From contig MU404072.1 of assembly GCA_022695795.1 (NCBI GenBank), forward strand, positions 62,001-126,000: a stretch of DNA of 64,000 bases, written 5' to 3'. Below the pieces are notes generated by a model. It was not told the origin of the DNA, searched no databases, and worked only from the letters and a program-made list of their open reading frames with translations. Source of the stretch: Biscogniauxia marginata. Its lineage: Eukaryota; Ascomycota; Sordariomycetes; Xylariales; Xylariaceae. The position numbers and the translations under genes are program-made. Positions 22,981-34,452 of this stretch are shown here, piece by piece. The stretch's first letter is position 1. Every line of letters begins with the position of its first letter.

Positions 22981-23943
22981 TTAGAACGTCTCCTGGTCGT
23001 CCAGGGCCTCGCCTTCGGCCGGGATCTCGAAACCCTCCTCGGTAGAGTAGAGTATCATCTGGATTTGCTTGATGAGGCCGTCCTCCTGCTTCTCGATCTC
23101 AGGGTCCTCCTCGACAGCCTGCTGGATCAACAGTTCTATGTCTCGCAGCTTGCTGAAGTAAAAGTCTCGTTCCCGTTCCAGGCCAACAACCGTCTCCTTC
23201 AGGGTAGTGTTCTCCTGCAAGAGGGCGGCCGAGGCAGCACCGCCGCCAGCAGCCTTAGCCACACGCGGGCCAGTGGTAGGTGTGGTGCCACCCCTCCGCG
23301 CAGCAGATCCTGCACTACCGGCTGCGGCTCGCGCGCCGGGTCCTGAAGGGGGCAGAGCACCGCCCTTCCGTCGCCCGACGGCGTCGTAGTCGCCGCCGGG
23401 GTAGTACTGGTCCCAGAATCTCTTGGTCCACTGCAGGAACTCGAGGTTGTCCTGCATCTTGCACTTGGTGAGGGCTTCGACGGGGATGGGCTTATCGACC
23501 TGGTGCTTGGTAAACGTGTCTAGTGGCCAAAGGGTAGTTCAAGTCAGCAAGAGGGCGCAGGGTAGACGGTATTGGGGGGGTCTGGGGACGTGACTGACTC
23601 TGCAAGACCTTGAAATTCTGGACGTAGGCATACTCCGAGTTGACGTTGAACTTGACACGCGACATGGGCACGTCGAGGAAGATGCTGTCGAAGACCTGGC
23701 AGAGGGCGGCGCTGCATGACGCGAAGGAGGAAGACGAGGTTAGCTCCAGCTTCTCGCAGCGTACTTATGCGACGTAGACGTAGCATCAAACTCACCCTGT
23801 ACCGCATTGTTCGACCTTGGTCATGTTGAGCTGGAGGAGGCTGTTCAGCCAAGCTACGAGTTCTTGTCTGCAGCACGCCGGTCAGTCGCATTGTCCTGTG
23901 CTATGGAACCGGTGTCCGTGGCTGCTCACCGTGATTCTCCCAT
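22981..23943 (-). CDS. BIM1: EB1/BIM1-family microtubule plus-end protein
   Basis: Four exons, 23943-23930, 23867-23796, 23711-23599 and 23519-22981, give 245 aa with in-frame GT/AG introns of 62-84 nt; the first exon is only 14 nt (MGES plus two bases). The N-terminal calponin-homology domain (about 1-105) reads ELVAWLNSLLQLNMTKVEQC, then AALCQVFDSIF, LQNTFTKHQVDKPIPVEAL and MQDNLEFLQWTKRFWDQYYP. A basic Gly/Ala/Pro linker follows, then the EB1 coiled coil and homology motif (LERERDFYFSKLRDIELLIQ, about 180-225). The end, DDQETF, resembles the EEY/F signal recognised by CAP-Gly proteins. EB1 proteins bind growing microtubule ends and recruit other tip factors. The yeast name BIM1 (Mal3 in fission yeast) is used by homology. 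Confidence 0.93.
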
Positions 23944-25357
23944 GGTTGCTTGGGTGTTTGATTGCTTGTCTGGTTGCAGCAGAGAAGAAGACAAGGGGAA
24001 AAGAGAGGTATTGTAGATACGCAAATGCGAAGGATAGGCGGAAAGGGTCAGGTAATGTAGGGAATTTCGGGAACGCGTGTGGATGCGACGGGAAGCTGGA
24101 GGTGGCCGCCGAAAAAAAAAGATGACAACAATAATAACAAAACGACAGCTAATTGGGGAAGGAAGTTTCTCGGTGGAGGTAGAGGGAAGAAAAAAAAAAG
24201 CCGTGATGCCGTCAGATTTGGTTGGTACAGCAAATCCGATCACAAAATTCACCACTACAAGACAGTCGACCTGCTAATTTCACCCAATCAACGCGAGCAG
24301 CACCGTTCCCCTGACAGCGACCCCCCATTGAGCTGATAGGCTGAGGCAGGTCCACTGTTTTCTGTGCACGAGCCAACCTCCTATACAAAGTACCTAGCTA
24401 GTACCTAGTCCGTCCATCGGAGTATACCTCGGAGTATACGGAGACTGAGACTGAGGGGTTGAGGGGCTAGGTAGGTACCTCCTATCGATAATCACATGAC
24501 GCCAGCGGCTTCCATATTATAGCAAGTACCTAAGGCATCCTTATCTACCTACCTACCTATACATACGAAGTGCATGCACATCATTGATATACCTAGTCTC
24601 TTCACACTAGTTTATATTCTGCTGAATGTGTCCTTCTCGATGTCAACCCACACGAAATTCATAAAGATCATCACATGCCCTTCCAAATTCTACTCGAGTC
24701 TCGAGTCTAACGGGGCTTAATGCATGGTGCGATAAATGGATATGAACATTTTGGAGATTATGCAGCTGCCCGGGGTATTAAAGAAGCTACACGTGGTGGC
24801 GTCGGTAGTCACATCATGTCGTGTTACACCAGGGGTTACGAGGACCTTCGTAGCAATCATTGCTTTATTCATAATCTTAAAATATCTAATATTTCTCTTG
24901 TTGCAACAAATGTGAATATGGAGGGATCGGCATACACTGGCGATATGTATCACTGTGATTACATGTAATTTGACTATGGATGGACATGTCACAGAGGCGG
25001 ACAACATATAGGACTATCAAATTATGACGAGTTTTGGACAAGGGTTTGATAAGGGGTAATTCTAGATATGTATATTTTGTATACACGAACATGACGCAGA
25101 TGGATCTTCTACAGAGAATATATTCAAATTTATACGGAGGGATGATTTCATATTCAGAGTAGCGACGAATACCCCTTAGCGATAAAAAAACTATGTATGC
25201 CTCTCGTAACGACCAAACTTTGCCGTCCGTACCAACGTGTGTACCGCAGCGGGAAGCCCTTCCAATGTAGTCATCTATATAATATTCCAGGGTATATTCG
25301 ACACACTGCGCTTTGAATAAGTGTTGATGAAGAAAGGGCCCAACCCTTAGACTCTGA
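23944..25357. other. intergenic, no gene recognised
   Basis: The first 400 bases are the EB1 promoter, with CT-rich and T-rich runs on the minus strand (24110-24130, 24188-24200). TACCTAGG-type words cluster at 24380-24600. Small frames at 24717-25092 on both strands overlap and show no domain. Confidence 0.45.
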
Positions 25358-28189
25358 TCACCGGTCTTCTTTAGACTTGATACCCAACTCCCTCAATTTA
25401 TCTCTCACGATACCCACCGCTTCCGTAACGACATCGTCTCCGCGTCGCCACGTATATAGCGAGACGCCGTGCTGGTCGAGAATATCCTGTGCCCTCTCGA
25501 GCCGCCGCTTCCATAGATCAAGCTTCTTATTCACTGGCCCGCTCGTTGGACTTCCACCGTTGCCGCCTGTGGGCGTTGATCTTCTAGGTGGACCTCCTCC
25601 TGCACCAGCTGCAGAGGGAAGTGGTCCTAAGTCTATATTTGAGTCGCTTGTTTGGCGGCGGTCGGCTATAGCATACGGACTAGTATCTCTGACGTTCAAT
25701 GGGGTTCCTCGACGCCGGGGAGGAGGTGGGGGAGGCGCAGGAAGTACGGGGTTTCTCGATGAACTGAGAGGTAGAGTTGATCGTGCTGATGCTGGAGACT
25801 GATATTCACTTCTGTTCTTACGTAGAGCTTGATCCGTGAGGGGTTGCTCGGATGAGTTGTACATCTGCGCCAATGGGTGAGGAGTCGTAGTTTTAGAAGA
25901 TTGTAGACTCGAAGTAGTTGATCTACGAGGTTGAGGAGGTGCCGGAGGCTTCTTCGCGCCATCCAGACCACCAACTTCTTTGGTGGATGTCATTTGAGCA
26001 GCGGGTAAGCTCTTCAAGGAAGTCGGCTTTGCTGGCTTGGGAGGAGGCTTTCGAATTGGTTGATCCGTCAAGCTATTGCTAGCCTGTTCCTGGCTAAACA
26101 CTTGGATGTGTTCCGATTCGACTCGGCGAAGCGGTTCGGGTTCATCTGAGAAGTCAATGAGGTTGCCCAAGATGTGATCTCGGGGGTTCGGCGTGGTTCC
26201 TCCTCGAGGAGGTAGCGTTGGCCTATTCCTAGAGTCATCGCCCGAGTTGGTTCTTGACCCCTGATCTAGCCGGGCTTTGGGAATTCGTCGAGGATTATCT
26301 CCAACATCAAACCCCGAGTCGAAATAGCCTGTCTTTTCGGGAGTCGTTACATCTCGGATAAAGATAGCGATGATCTTGCCAGGATTGGCGACGGCAAGTT
26401 CTGTGTATACCTCCAAGTCGGCTTCGCCACTGTCGCCTACCAAAAGGAACTTTCTCTCCGGGAAATCGTTCATTATCTTTTCTAACGTGCCCTTCTTCCG
26501 CTCAGCAACAGGCTCGAATATCCCCTGGAGCATACCAGTATAGCGTTTTAAGTGTAATGAGCCAGGCGGTAGTGCTGCACGCTTGAAGAAGGTGGCTAAC
26601 ACTGGGTAGAGTTGCCACGGGCTGTTCGAGCAATAATGTATACCAACTCCCATATCGTGGAGTCGACTGTACCACTCCTTGACTCCGACTACAGTCAGAT
26701 CGTCGAGCTCACGGACGAAAGTGTTACGGAATATTTCCTTAGCCCCTAGAGCTATGTTGGAGTGTTTGACCGTGTCGTCGATATCGCTGATTAAGCTGAC
26801 GCCTTTTGGCTCGATAACCTTTACAGGTTCTGTGCAGGAAATGTCTTCGTTTGCTAGTACTCGTACATGAGTAGGTACAAAGTCAAGAGCTGCTCTGATA
26901 AGGAAATGCCCAGAGTCGTCTGTCATGACGGTTCGCGACTGTGATTGTGTGTCATTGTAGAAAAACAACGTGATTGGGACCTCAACTAAGGGAGTCGTCA
27001 TGAACGGTCCTATCCTAGCCATCAAATTTGCGTTTGCAACGGCTAGCTCGGCGTCGCTCAACTCAGTACTCCCAGCAGTATTATTCGTCTTTGCTGGGAG
27101 GGGGGGAGAAGGCGGCGCGGAGGGAGGCGAATGATTACGGCTTTGCGGCCGTTGGATTCGCACGTCGCCTTCATCCTCCGAATCCGCGTCCCTGGGACGT
27201 TCGCTATAGCCGCCCTTCTGTGCGGCTTCGTTTTCGGCTTGGCCTTTGCGTTCAATCTCCTGAGCTTCTTTAGCGATTCTCTGTCGCTCTCGTTCCTCTT
27301 CGTGCTGGCGGTGTGTGTTGGAGAAGGACGGGTTAGGCTGAGACAATAAGTCACTCTGCTGCGCTCTTGGTGCGGGTATGCCGCTCAACTGTCTTGCCAG
27401 TCCGATTAATACTCGATTACGGCGCGTCATTGGACCCCTATGCGGATTATAAATCCATCCTCGCACATCCACATCCACGATTGCTTTCTCGTCTTCACGC
27501 CGCGCCCACTCGTACCGCCAATATTCTTCTTCGTTCATGCCTACAGCCGATGAATCCGGAGGTCCAGCAGGGTCCTCTAACTGTCTCGGTTGGTTACTGA
27601 CGTGTCTTTTTGCATATGACGGGAACAGGACCATCTGTTCATTGCCCTTAGTGATGATGGCGACATCAGGGAATGATCCGGGGATAGTAATTCCAGAAGT
27701 CTCTGCAGTATCGATCTCCCTTGCTCGTGTCTGGTTGTAAGACTCCCTAATCTCATTCACAGCTACCGCACCCGCCCTATACATGCTCCCGGCCATCGCC
27801 GCGAGCCTTTTCCTCCTCGCGCCCCTTTCTCGCCCGCTCTCTGCTCCATAGCCACCGCTCCCGACGCCATATCCCGGAATCGTCGTCATGTTATCCCTAT
27901 GCGCCCTCGTCCCATGCTTGGGGCTTACAGGAGCAGGCAGGCCGAATAGCAGCCGCCGCGCGTGGTCGACCAGCCGCGACTGCTCGCGACGACGGCGCTG
28001 ATGCTCGAGAATGTACCGATAGATGCCGCTTTGGATATGATGCTTGTAGTAGGGTAAAGTGTCGAGTTGGAAGCCGATCAGCCGCTCGCGGTAGCGGTCC
28101 CGCAAGGCTCGCGGAAAGAGATACTGGAGGAGGGTCCGTCTGTGGTAGGGATGCGGTCGTGTGGGTAGGAATCGACGAGGAGGAGCCAC
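25358..28189 (-). CDS. APP1: APP1-like phosphatidate phosphatase
   Basis: A single 943-aa frame, longer than yeast App1 (587 aa) because of extended low-complexity regions. The N-terminus is Arg/Tyr-rich and basic. The central catalytic region (about 390-620, formerly DUF2183) has the haloacid-dehalogenase-type motif SDIDDT with Asp469 and Asp471 as the DxDxT pair, and KFLLVGDSGEADLEVY around Asp586. The C-terminal third is rich in proline, with PPKPAKP and PAPPPPPPRRR stretches expected to bind SH3 domains of actin-patch proteins, and ends in a basic coiled segment. App1 hydrolyses phosphatidic acid to diacylglycerol in a Mg-dependent way and associates with endocytic actin patches. No intron is needed. 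The start at MAPPRRFLPTRP is the first ATG of the frame. Confidence 0.88.
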   Translation of the reverse strand: MAPPRRFLPTRPHPYHRRTLLQYLFPRALRDRYRERLIGFQLDTLPYYKHHIQSGIYRYILEHQRRRREQSRLVDHARRLLFGLPAPVSPKHGTRAHRDNMTTIPGYGVGSGGYGAESGRERGARRKRLAAMAGSMYRAGAVAVNEIRESYNQTRAREIDTAETSGITIPGSFPDVAIITKGNEQMVLFPSYAKRHVSNQPRQLEDPAGPPDSSAVGMNEEEYWRYEWARREDEKAIVDVDVRGWIYNPHRGPMTRRNRVLIGLARQLSGIPAPRAQQSDLLSQPNPSFSNTHRQHEEERERQRIAKEAQEIERKGQAENEAAQKGGYSERPRDADSEDEGDVRIQRPQSRNHSPPSAPPSPPLPAKTNNTAGSTELSDAELAVANANLMARIGPFMTTPLVEVPITLFFYNDTQSQSRTVMTDDSGHFLIRAALDFVPTHVRVLANEDISCTEPVKVIEPKGVSLISDIDDTVKHSNIALGAKEIFRNTFVRELDDLTVVGVKEWYSRLHDMGVGIHYCSNSPWQLYPVLATFFKRAALPPGSLHLKRYTGMLQGIFEPVAERKKGTLEKIMNDFPERKFLLVGDSGEADLEVYTELAVANPGKIIAIFIRDVTTPEKTGYFDSGFDVGDNPRRIPKARLDQGSRTNSGDDSRNRPTLPPRGGTTPNPRDHILGNLIDFSDEPEPLRRVESEHIQVFSQEQASNSLTDQPIRKPPPKPAKPTSLKSLPAAQMTSTKEVGGLDGAKKPPAPPQPRRSTTSSLQSSKTTTPHPLAQMYNSSEQPLTDQALRKNRSEYQSPASARSTLPLSSSRNPVLPAPPPPPPRRRGTPLNVRDTSPYAIADRRQTSDSNIDLGPLPSAAGAGGGPPRRSTPTGGNGGSPTSGPVNKKLDLWKRRLERAQDILDQHGVSLYTWRRGDDVVTEAVGIVRDKLRELGIKSKEDR

Positions 28190-28919
28190 TTTGTTTGTTC
28201 ACTTGAAGTTGGACGGGTTCAAGGCGGTACCGCGTGCTATAAATAGTCGCGAGAGCCAATGTTGTAGGTAACTTGGGCACTTACAACGTCCACAAGCCTT
28301 GAGGTGGTGACCAGAGGCGGATAGATGTGACCTGGATCGTATGACGCCGACGTAAAGGATATAGGCACTTGTATAATCGGAAAGTGATCAATTGGGAGCG
28401 TTAACGCATGCTTGATGACCGGGGCATGGACAGGACGTGGATCTCATGAAACGGAAAAGGTGAGGTTGTGAGACTTTGCGCATGAATGATAGAAGTCGTC
28501 ATAGGATTGGAGCTTCAGAAGCGAGAGACAGGAAGACGTGTGTAGGATTCTGCTGCAATATCATGGAACTGCATCCATGTACCTACATATAGTCTAACCC
28601 TTAGTAGGTAGTCAGTGGGGGGGCTAGGCTTACCCAGCTGGAGGCCTGTGACATCAGAGCACTGCTGCAACCCCTGTTCTATTCTACACGTCCCGACTTG
28701 GCACCTGATGCCTGGGCTAGGTAGGTATATATGTACTTACCCGCGTATAGTGGACATCATGATATTGCCTTCCAAGGCTGTCATCGTAATACACAGTAAG
28801 TCTTTGCTATCTCCGGAGCTCAAGGATTGATTCCAACTACGTAAATAGGGTATCTCAACTCTACCTTGCTTCCAGGGTACTTCTTTACTAAGTCCAACTT
28901 GTTTATACACATGCAAGTA
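28190..28919. other. intergenic gap
   Basis: Holds the APP1 promoter and the end of the DRS1 transcript. A few TAGGTAGGT words occur near 28600 and 28720. The plus-strand frame at 28615-28830 has no recognisable content. Confidence 0.4.
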
Positions 28920-31267
28920 CTACCCCCTTTTCCCGCCTTTTGCTACCTTTCCGTTCTTCTTAGACTTCTTATCGTTCTTGAAGTTGAGAACTGCACCTTT
29001 GCCAGCTCGCTCAGCAGAGCCTTTCTTCCAGGCCCCCTCGTTCCTCGTAGTTCTCAGGTCTAGTTTTTTCTTATCCTTGTTGCTAAGCTTCCCCTTACTC
29101 TTTCTTTTCAGAGACTCCAACAACCCATTCAGCTCCGCCCGTCCTGCTTCTCTAGCCTTCTGCTTGTCATGCTGCGTCTCAAACCAAGTTCGTTTCGGCC
29201 GTGACTTAATCTCATCTTCGTGCAGGACCATATTCTCTCCTTTCTTGATTTGCATTTCTACCTGCGCAAGTTGTTTCTCCTCTTTTTCTTCCCGAGCGAT
29301 GGCCTCGATTTCATCTTCCATCCCATCGATCTTCTCTTGCCATTTGTCGGCCTCGACGGGTTCAATGACCAGGCTGCTGATTTTAGCCCCCTGGGCCTTA
29401 CCTGCCTTGACGGCCGCTTTAACGATCTTGCGGTCAGGTTCTGCAGCAAGCGTGATAGCTATACCGGACCGCCCAGCTCTGGCAGTTCGGCCGACACGGT
29501 GAACATAGATATCTAGGCTCTGAGGAGCCTCATAGTTGATGACAGTATCTATTCCCTTAATATCAAGACCTCGCGATGCCAGATCGGTTGCCAGTAAGAA
29601 TGCGACTTTACCGTCGCGAAATGCTTCGACGCTCGATATACGCTACAACATGTTAGGAACACCCAAAGATTCGACCGCACTGGAAGGAGACCCACCTGGC
29701 TCTGATTCATACTCCCATGGAGTTCAGCACATGGCAAGTTCAGCAAAGCGAAGATGATACGAGCGCGATGTGCATCCTTCTTCTGCCGGAAGAATATTAT
29801 GACGCGCTCAGTATGCATCGTCTTGCAGATGTGAATAAGATAGCCCAGTCTCTTTTCTTCCCGGCCCGGCCTTAGCCTAACAAACTTTTGCTCAAGCTTG
29901 TCGACCGTCTTGCTCTGAGAATCTACCATAACTCGGACTGGTTTGTTCATGCCGACACGAATCAGTCGATCGACGGAAGAAGTCATGGTAGCAGAGAACA
30001 GCATGGTTTGTCGCGACTTTGGGAGAGTGGTAAGGATTTCGTTCAGCTCATCAGCGAAACCGTCCTCTAACATTCGATCAGCCTCATCAAGAACGAGGAT
30101 CTCGACAGTGTCCGTGGAGAAGCTTGCAGAGTTTCGCACATGATCAATGAATCGACCAGGCGTTGCAATAACAACATCTGGTCTCAGGCGTAACTCGGCT
30201 TCCTGCACCTTCAGGCTCAGACCACCAACGGCGAGACAAAACTTGATGTCTGTGTGGCTGGCGAGTTTGCTTGCAACCGAGTGGCACTGAATAGCCAATT
30301 CTCGAGTGGGCGCTAGGATCACAACCCGACTTGTGGGTATCTTGTTTGGCCGATACAACAGTCGCTCTAGGATTGGCACGACAAAGGCCGCCGTCTTCCC
30401 TGAACCTGTGACTGCACCGCCGACGAGATCTTTGCCCTCTAGCGCGAGCGGTATCGTCTTCGCTTGGATAGGAGTAGGCGTGTTGAAACCGACCGAGTTA
30501 AGGCCGCGAAGTATGGGGCGCGATAGTGACATGCCATGAAAAGACAATCTGCCATTTTGTTTTCCAATCGGTGTTTTCTTCTCGGGCGCAAAGAAAACTT
30601 CTCGTTTAGCTGCCTCCTCGGCATCTTCTTCGTCATCAGAGGCGTCGGCTCGTGCATCATCACCAGGATGGTCGACGGCGGTAGCAGTGGGATCGTTATC
30701 AGGCATAGCCTCTTCTTCTTCTTCGCTGTCTTCCTCCTCTTGATAGTCCTGGTCCATGTCGTCCCCAGCTGCGTCGCCGCCCGACTCTTCGTCCGATGCT
30801 ACACCCATACCGAAGCCGTCTGCCGCTAATACCTCGTCCTCTTCGTCGTCTAGACTAATATCGCCGTCGATTTCTTCGGATCCTAGTTCTATATTTTCCT
30901 CTTCAGCCCCATCCTGCACCTCCCTCCGTCTGCGAACAATCTCGTCTACGTCGACGATCTTCCTCTGAGAGGCTCCGTTCATTCCCTTGCGCGCACCGTC
31001 GAAACCCCATCCCTCGAAGTCTTCGGTCCTGAAGTCAGTGGTCCCGTCCTCAGCAAATTCAAAGTCGGGGTTCATGGCGTCGCCGTCTTCTTCCTTCCCG
31101 CCCGAAATACCATCATGTCCGTCGCTGTTGGATGGGGTAGCTTTCTTAGACTTCTTGGACTTCTTTTTCGGAGGATTCAGATCCTCTGGCAGCTCCTCCT
31201 CGTCCGGGATATTTTCATTATCGGACAAGGTATATATGAAATCGTCGGCTTTACGCTTGGAGGCCAT
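28920..31267 (-). CDS. DRS1: DRS1-type DEAD-box RNA helicase
   Basis: Two exons, 31267-29696 and 29642-28920, with a 53-nt intron, encode 764 aa, the usual size for Drs1/DDX27. The N-terminal 200 residues are very acidic with a basic patch [11 protein letters not shown]. The helicase core follows: Q-motif PIQAKTIP, Walker A GSGKT (Lys291), PTRELA, TPGRF, DEAD at 394-397, SAT in LFSATMT, then after the splice the conserved [12 protein letters not shown] and [11 protein letters not shown]. The C-terminus is Lys-rich ([15 protein letters not shown]). Drs1 is a nucleolar helicase needed for assembly of the large ribosomal subunit. Without the intron the frame would stop early at residue 572. Identification is strong. 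Confidence 0.95.
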
Positions 31268-31604
31268 TGTGCGGAGACTTAAGACTTAAAACAGGCTTGT
31301 TGCAACGACTAGAAATGCTTGCAATTTGGAATTAAGAAATCTCGAATTTCTTTTTTTATTGCCGGGCGGTGAGAAAAATAATGGGACAGTTGCAGGATAC
31401 AATGCAGGGTGTCCCGCTAAGCGGTATAATTCCGCACCATCCTCACAGCGCTAATCCGGCTAAAGACATATTCCGATAGATGCACAGATCCCCGGCCTCT
31501 TTTCCCTTCAGCATCCAAACTTACTAGGTATCCAGTAGGTAAATCTACCAATCTAGGTATTCATAATGTAAGGTAGTCAGGTGCTCATCTCACATTCCTC
31601 CACC
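31268..31604. other. intergenic gap
   Basis: DRS1 promoter and the 3' end of the kinase relic. Contains an AT run at 31350 and TAGGTA words at 31528-31580. No ORF. Confidence 0.4.
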
Positions 31605-33006
31605 TCATTGATCAATATCAGCATCTAGTATCATACGCTGCACATACTGTCTGATTCTGTTGGTCGACTCCCACTGCGCGCGAGGCTTTCCTATAAAGTA
31701 CTGAGGCCCGGTCTTCAGATGAATTGCATTTTGTATCGTCCCAAATAAAGTAGCCAGCTTAGGGCGTTTCCCTGAGTCGAGGTTAGAGCATTGATTTACG
31801 AGATTGCCTAATTCCTCGTCCAAATTTGGATCCTTATCGTCCATTATTAGGTCGAAAGACTTTTGAAGGGGGTGTTAGTTATACTCTCAGATACTGCCCA
31901 GAAGCTGTAAGAAGTTCATAAATCCCGCGAAAGATTTATGACTATATATAGCCTCAAGCCGGCGGTAGGGTGGGGAGGGGGGGTTCTGGTAGCATGTCGA
32001 GGAACTTACACAAGTCATATCGCGAATGTTTGCCTGTGTTATCGTTCGACTACCAGCCCATTAGTCTCGGACTCAGCACTCTTCGTTAAACAAGGGGAGA
32101 CTTACGTCGCACCAGGAAATTCAGAGCTATCTCGTGCAACCCCGAAGTCGATGACCCTGAGTATCGGCACGAGTGAGTGTTCGCCCCTGTCGAGATCGCC
32201 AAATAGCACTACATCCCTAGGTTAGCCATCTTGACACCTCTAACATCTCGATGCTTCTTAGGGTGCGCCATAATTACCATTAGTAGGATTCATGTCGCCA
32301 TGGTGAATTTGATAGTCCTCTTTAGTCGGCTCATGCTGAGGCAATGGCTCCAATGTGGGCGGTTCATTACTCTCGCCATATGGTCTGTCTGGCGGTTGAG
32401 CCATTGCCATGACAGATCGCACCACTAAGACAGAAAAGGTCAGTTAATAGGACTATGCCATTATGTAGCTATTCATGATTTAGCCATTGCACCTACAGCA
32501 GCGAAGAATGTGCCAGAGTATGCGATTGGGTACTGGCCACCACCTGGACGCGTCCTCCATGATTCTATCCCAGAACTGCGCGACAGTCAAACCCGGTACC
32601 AATTCTGTCATGAGTATTATACGCCTCTGGGAGCTAGGAATGCTGTCGAGCTCTAACATTTTCCCATTGGATACGATTGGTTGAGCAACGTGCATCGCAC
32701 CATACATCTTCTGTTGGGGTGAGTTAGTATTGATTCAGCTGGACATTAGGGCCATCGTTATGACAGGGGGCCAATCACCTTCAGCAAACGTATTTCCGTT
32801 TCAATCGTTGCTATATCCTCTGGGGCCGATGTAGATGAAAACTTGGCTACAAACCTTTTCTCGAGCTGGCCATCAACTTCGTGCCTTACGAGCCATGCTT
32901 CGCCATAGCCACCTACACCAAGCTGGCGCTCGCATTTGAAATTCCGAGAGTCGTTCTCGAAATAATCTCGCCAGCACCACTTCGATCTGTCGATATTCGT
33001 AGCCAT
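31605..33006 (-). pseudogene. protein-kinase gene with disrupted splice frame
   Basis: Minus-strand exons 33006-32779, 32710-32497 and 32424-32278 join cleanly. They give a glycine-rich loop LGVGGYGEAWLV, an FVAKF lysine motif, a C-lobe start and the catalytic loop IHHGDMNPTN. The DFG exon 32216-32106 (VIDFGVARDSSEF), a 24-nt exon 32033-32010 (ANIRDMTC) and the last exon 31859-31605 (DKDPNLDEELGNLVNQCSNL) are also recognisable. The phases do not fit at two junctions. The acceptor before the DFG exon (CTAG at 32217) leads straight to a TAG stop, and the DFG exon ends in phase 2 while the next exon needs phase 0. Either two small lesions inactivated the gene or splicing is unusual. Catalytic residues Lys, HGD and DFG are otherwise intact. 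It is a fungus-specific kinase type, like the one at 8.0 kb. Confidence 0.6.
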
Positions 33007-33997
33007 CTGGAACAGGTTAGGACGAGGGTATAATCAAATTAGGAATGAATTTACTTGCTAGAAAGCAGCTGCAAGTGTGACCTTTAATGAGAGATAGCGT
33101 GATTGTTGGCAGAGAGAAGATGCATGCGGAAAGGCTTTGTGTTCTACTAAATCCAGGCCCGCTATGCTGAATTGATCTTTGTTCTCTTAACTATGAAGTT
33201 GAGAGCTATTTTTGCTGTTCCATTGAGCTTGAATGTTATTTGATTGTCGAAGATCATGAAGATCATACCATATCAATCACTTGTAGAATAATATAATACC
33301 TAAGCTTGTAATATGCTTTAGAAAAAGCTAGCGCACAAGTCATTAGCACTACATGTAGGTAATGAAGAGACTAATGAGACAGGAGGGTGATGAATCAATA
33401 TACCAATGCCATTTTAATCGACCTCAACGATTCTGTGGCACTTTGTGATATGAGCTATCAGTACCTCATATATGCTTTAATCATGTTTATGTTCATGAAT
33501 CCTGTTGCACTACTCAAATTGTCTAAACTACATCTAGTCCCTATCGGGCTTATATTATTTATTTATTTCTCGATCAAGCCCTGGAACATTAACCCTGACC
33601 ATCACCACTAGGACTTCTCGATACTAGTAATCCTATAAGTCCATCGAAATATTTTGACGTCGAAGATTTCACGGTTGCTGGGAAGAGCACAAGATCGTGA
33701 TGAGACGGCCCACGAGCCAGTGATCGATTGTAAATACACGCCGTGGCTAGTATCGCCCCCAGCACTGTTGCCAAGAATAGTTCGATGATAAAGTAGAGGA
33801 GGGACTTCCGAGAGAACCTCCAGTTATCACTTCCTTGGAAGTTGCATAAGAGGTTGTGCCACTGGTGAGATCTCTTCAAGAATTCGGGTATGCGTAGCTG
33901 GATAAATGGCTGTGATGTCTTAACTGCAGGCGACCTTCGAGTATCCTTTAAATATGTAGAATAGTGACCACCGGGAGGGCAATCGTCTATATCCCTG
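33007..33997. other. intergenic with a doubtful membrane ORF
   Basis: A 96-aa minus-strand frame (33879-33589) contains one hydrophobic segment, LLYFIIELFLATVLGAILAT, and could be an exon of a membrane protein, but no neighbouring exon was found. The plus frame at 33387-33611 is also hydrophobic and AT-rich. Neither is convincing. Confidence 0.35.
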
Positions 33998-34452
33998 TGT
34001 GACGAACCTCCCTGTGTATTCCTAGTCAGCTGACTTCACAAATAAGTACGTACTAGGTTTTCCTGATTTAAAGGTAATAATGGATTAAGATTAGTTCAAG
34101 TGATTTTTAGTGCTTTGTTCGTTAAAGAGATTTTAATGTATTCTTATTATAATATTAAAGAGTAATTATAGTTTTAAATTAATAACTAAAGAACTAAAAT
34201 AAATAACTAAATATATAAAGAACCTTAATCTACTTATACCCGTTTTTCTCTTCCTATTATCAAGTAAATCATTGAATCATTAATCTCCTATTTATAATTC
34301 AATAATCTATTAAATCATTAAATCATGAATCTCCCATCCATGATTCACTGATTCATCGGCGTTCTTTCTCAATCAAGCGCTCAACACCGCTTGGTCATGT
34401 GACCCACACGTGATAGAAGGAAAAAAAGAGAAAAACAAGGAGGTTCGTAACA
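33998..34452 (-). mobile_element. solo gypsy LTR, 455 bp, with CCCTG target duplication
   Basis: The block starts TGTGACGAACCTCC and ends GGAGGTTCGTAACA, so its ends are inverted copies with TG...CA termini. It is flanked by the 5-bp direct repeat CCCTG (33993-33997 and 34453-34457). Its first 230 bases match, in inverse orientation, the 3' LTR of the element at 47190-54990 (for example AGTCAGCTGACTTCACA and GTACGTACTAGGTTTTC). The remainder diverges, so it is a related subfamily. No internal sequence is left, so it is a recombined solo LTR. Confidence 0.88.

Noticed and set aside
22957..23346. Plus-strand frames antisense to EB1
   Set aside because: Mirror of a GC-rich, strongly supported gene; no independent evidence.
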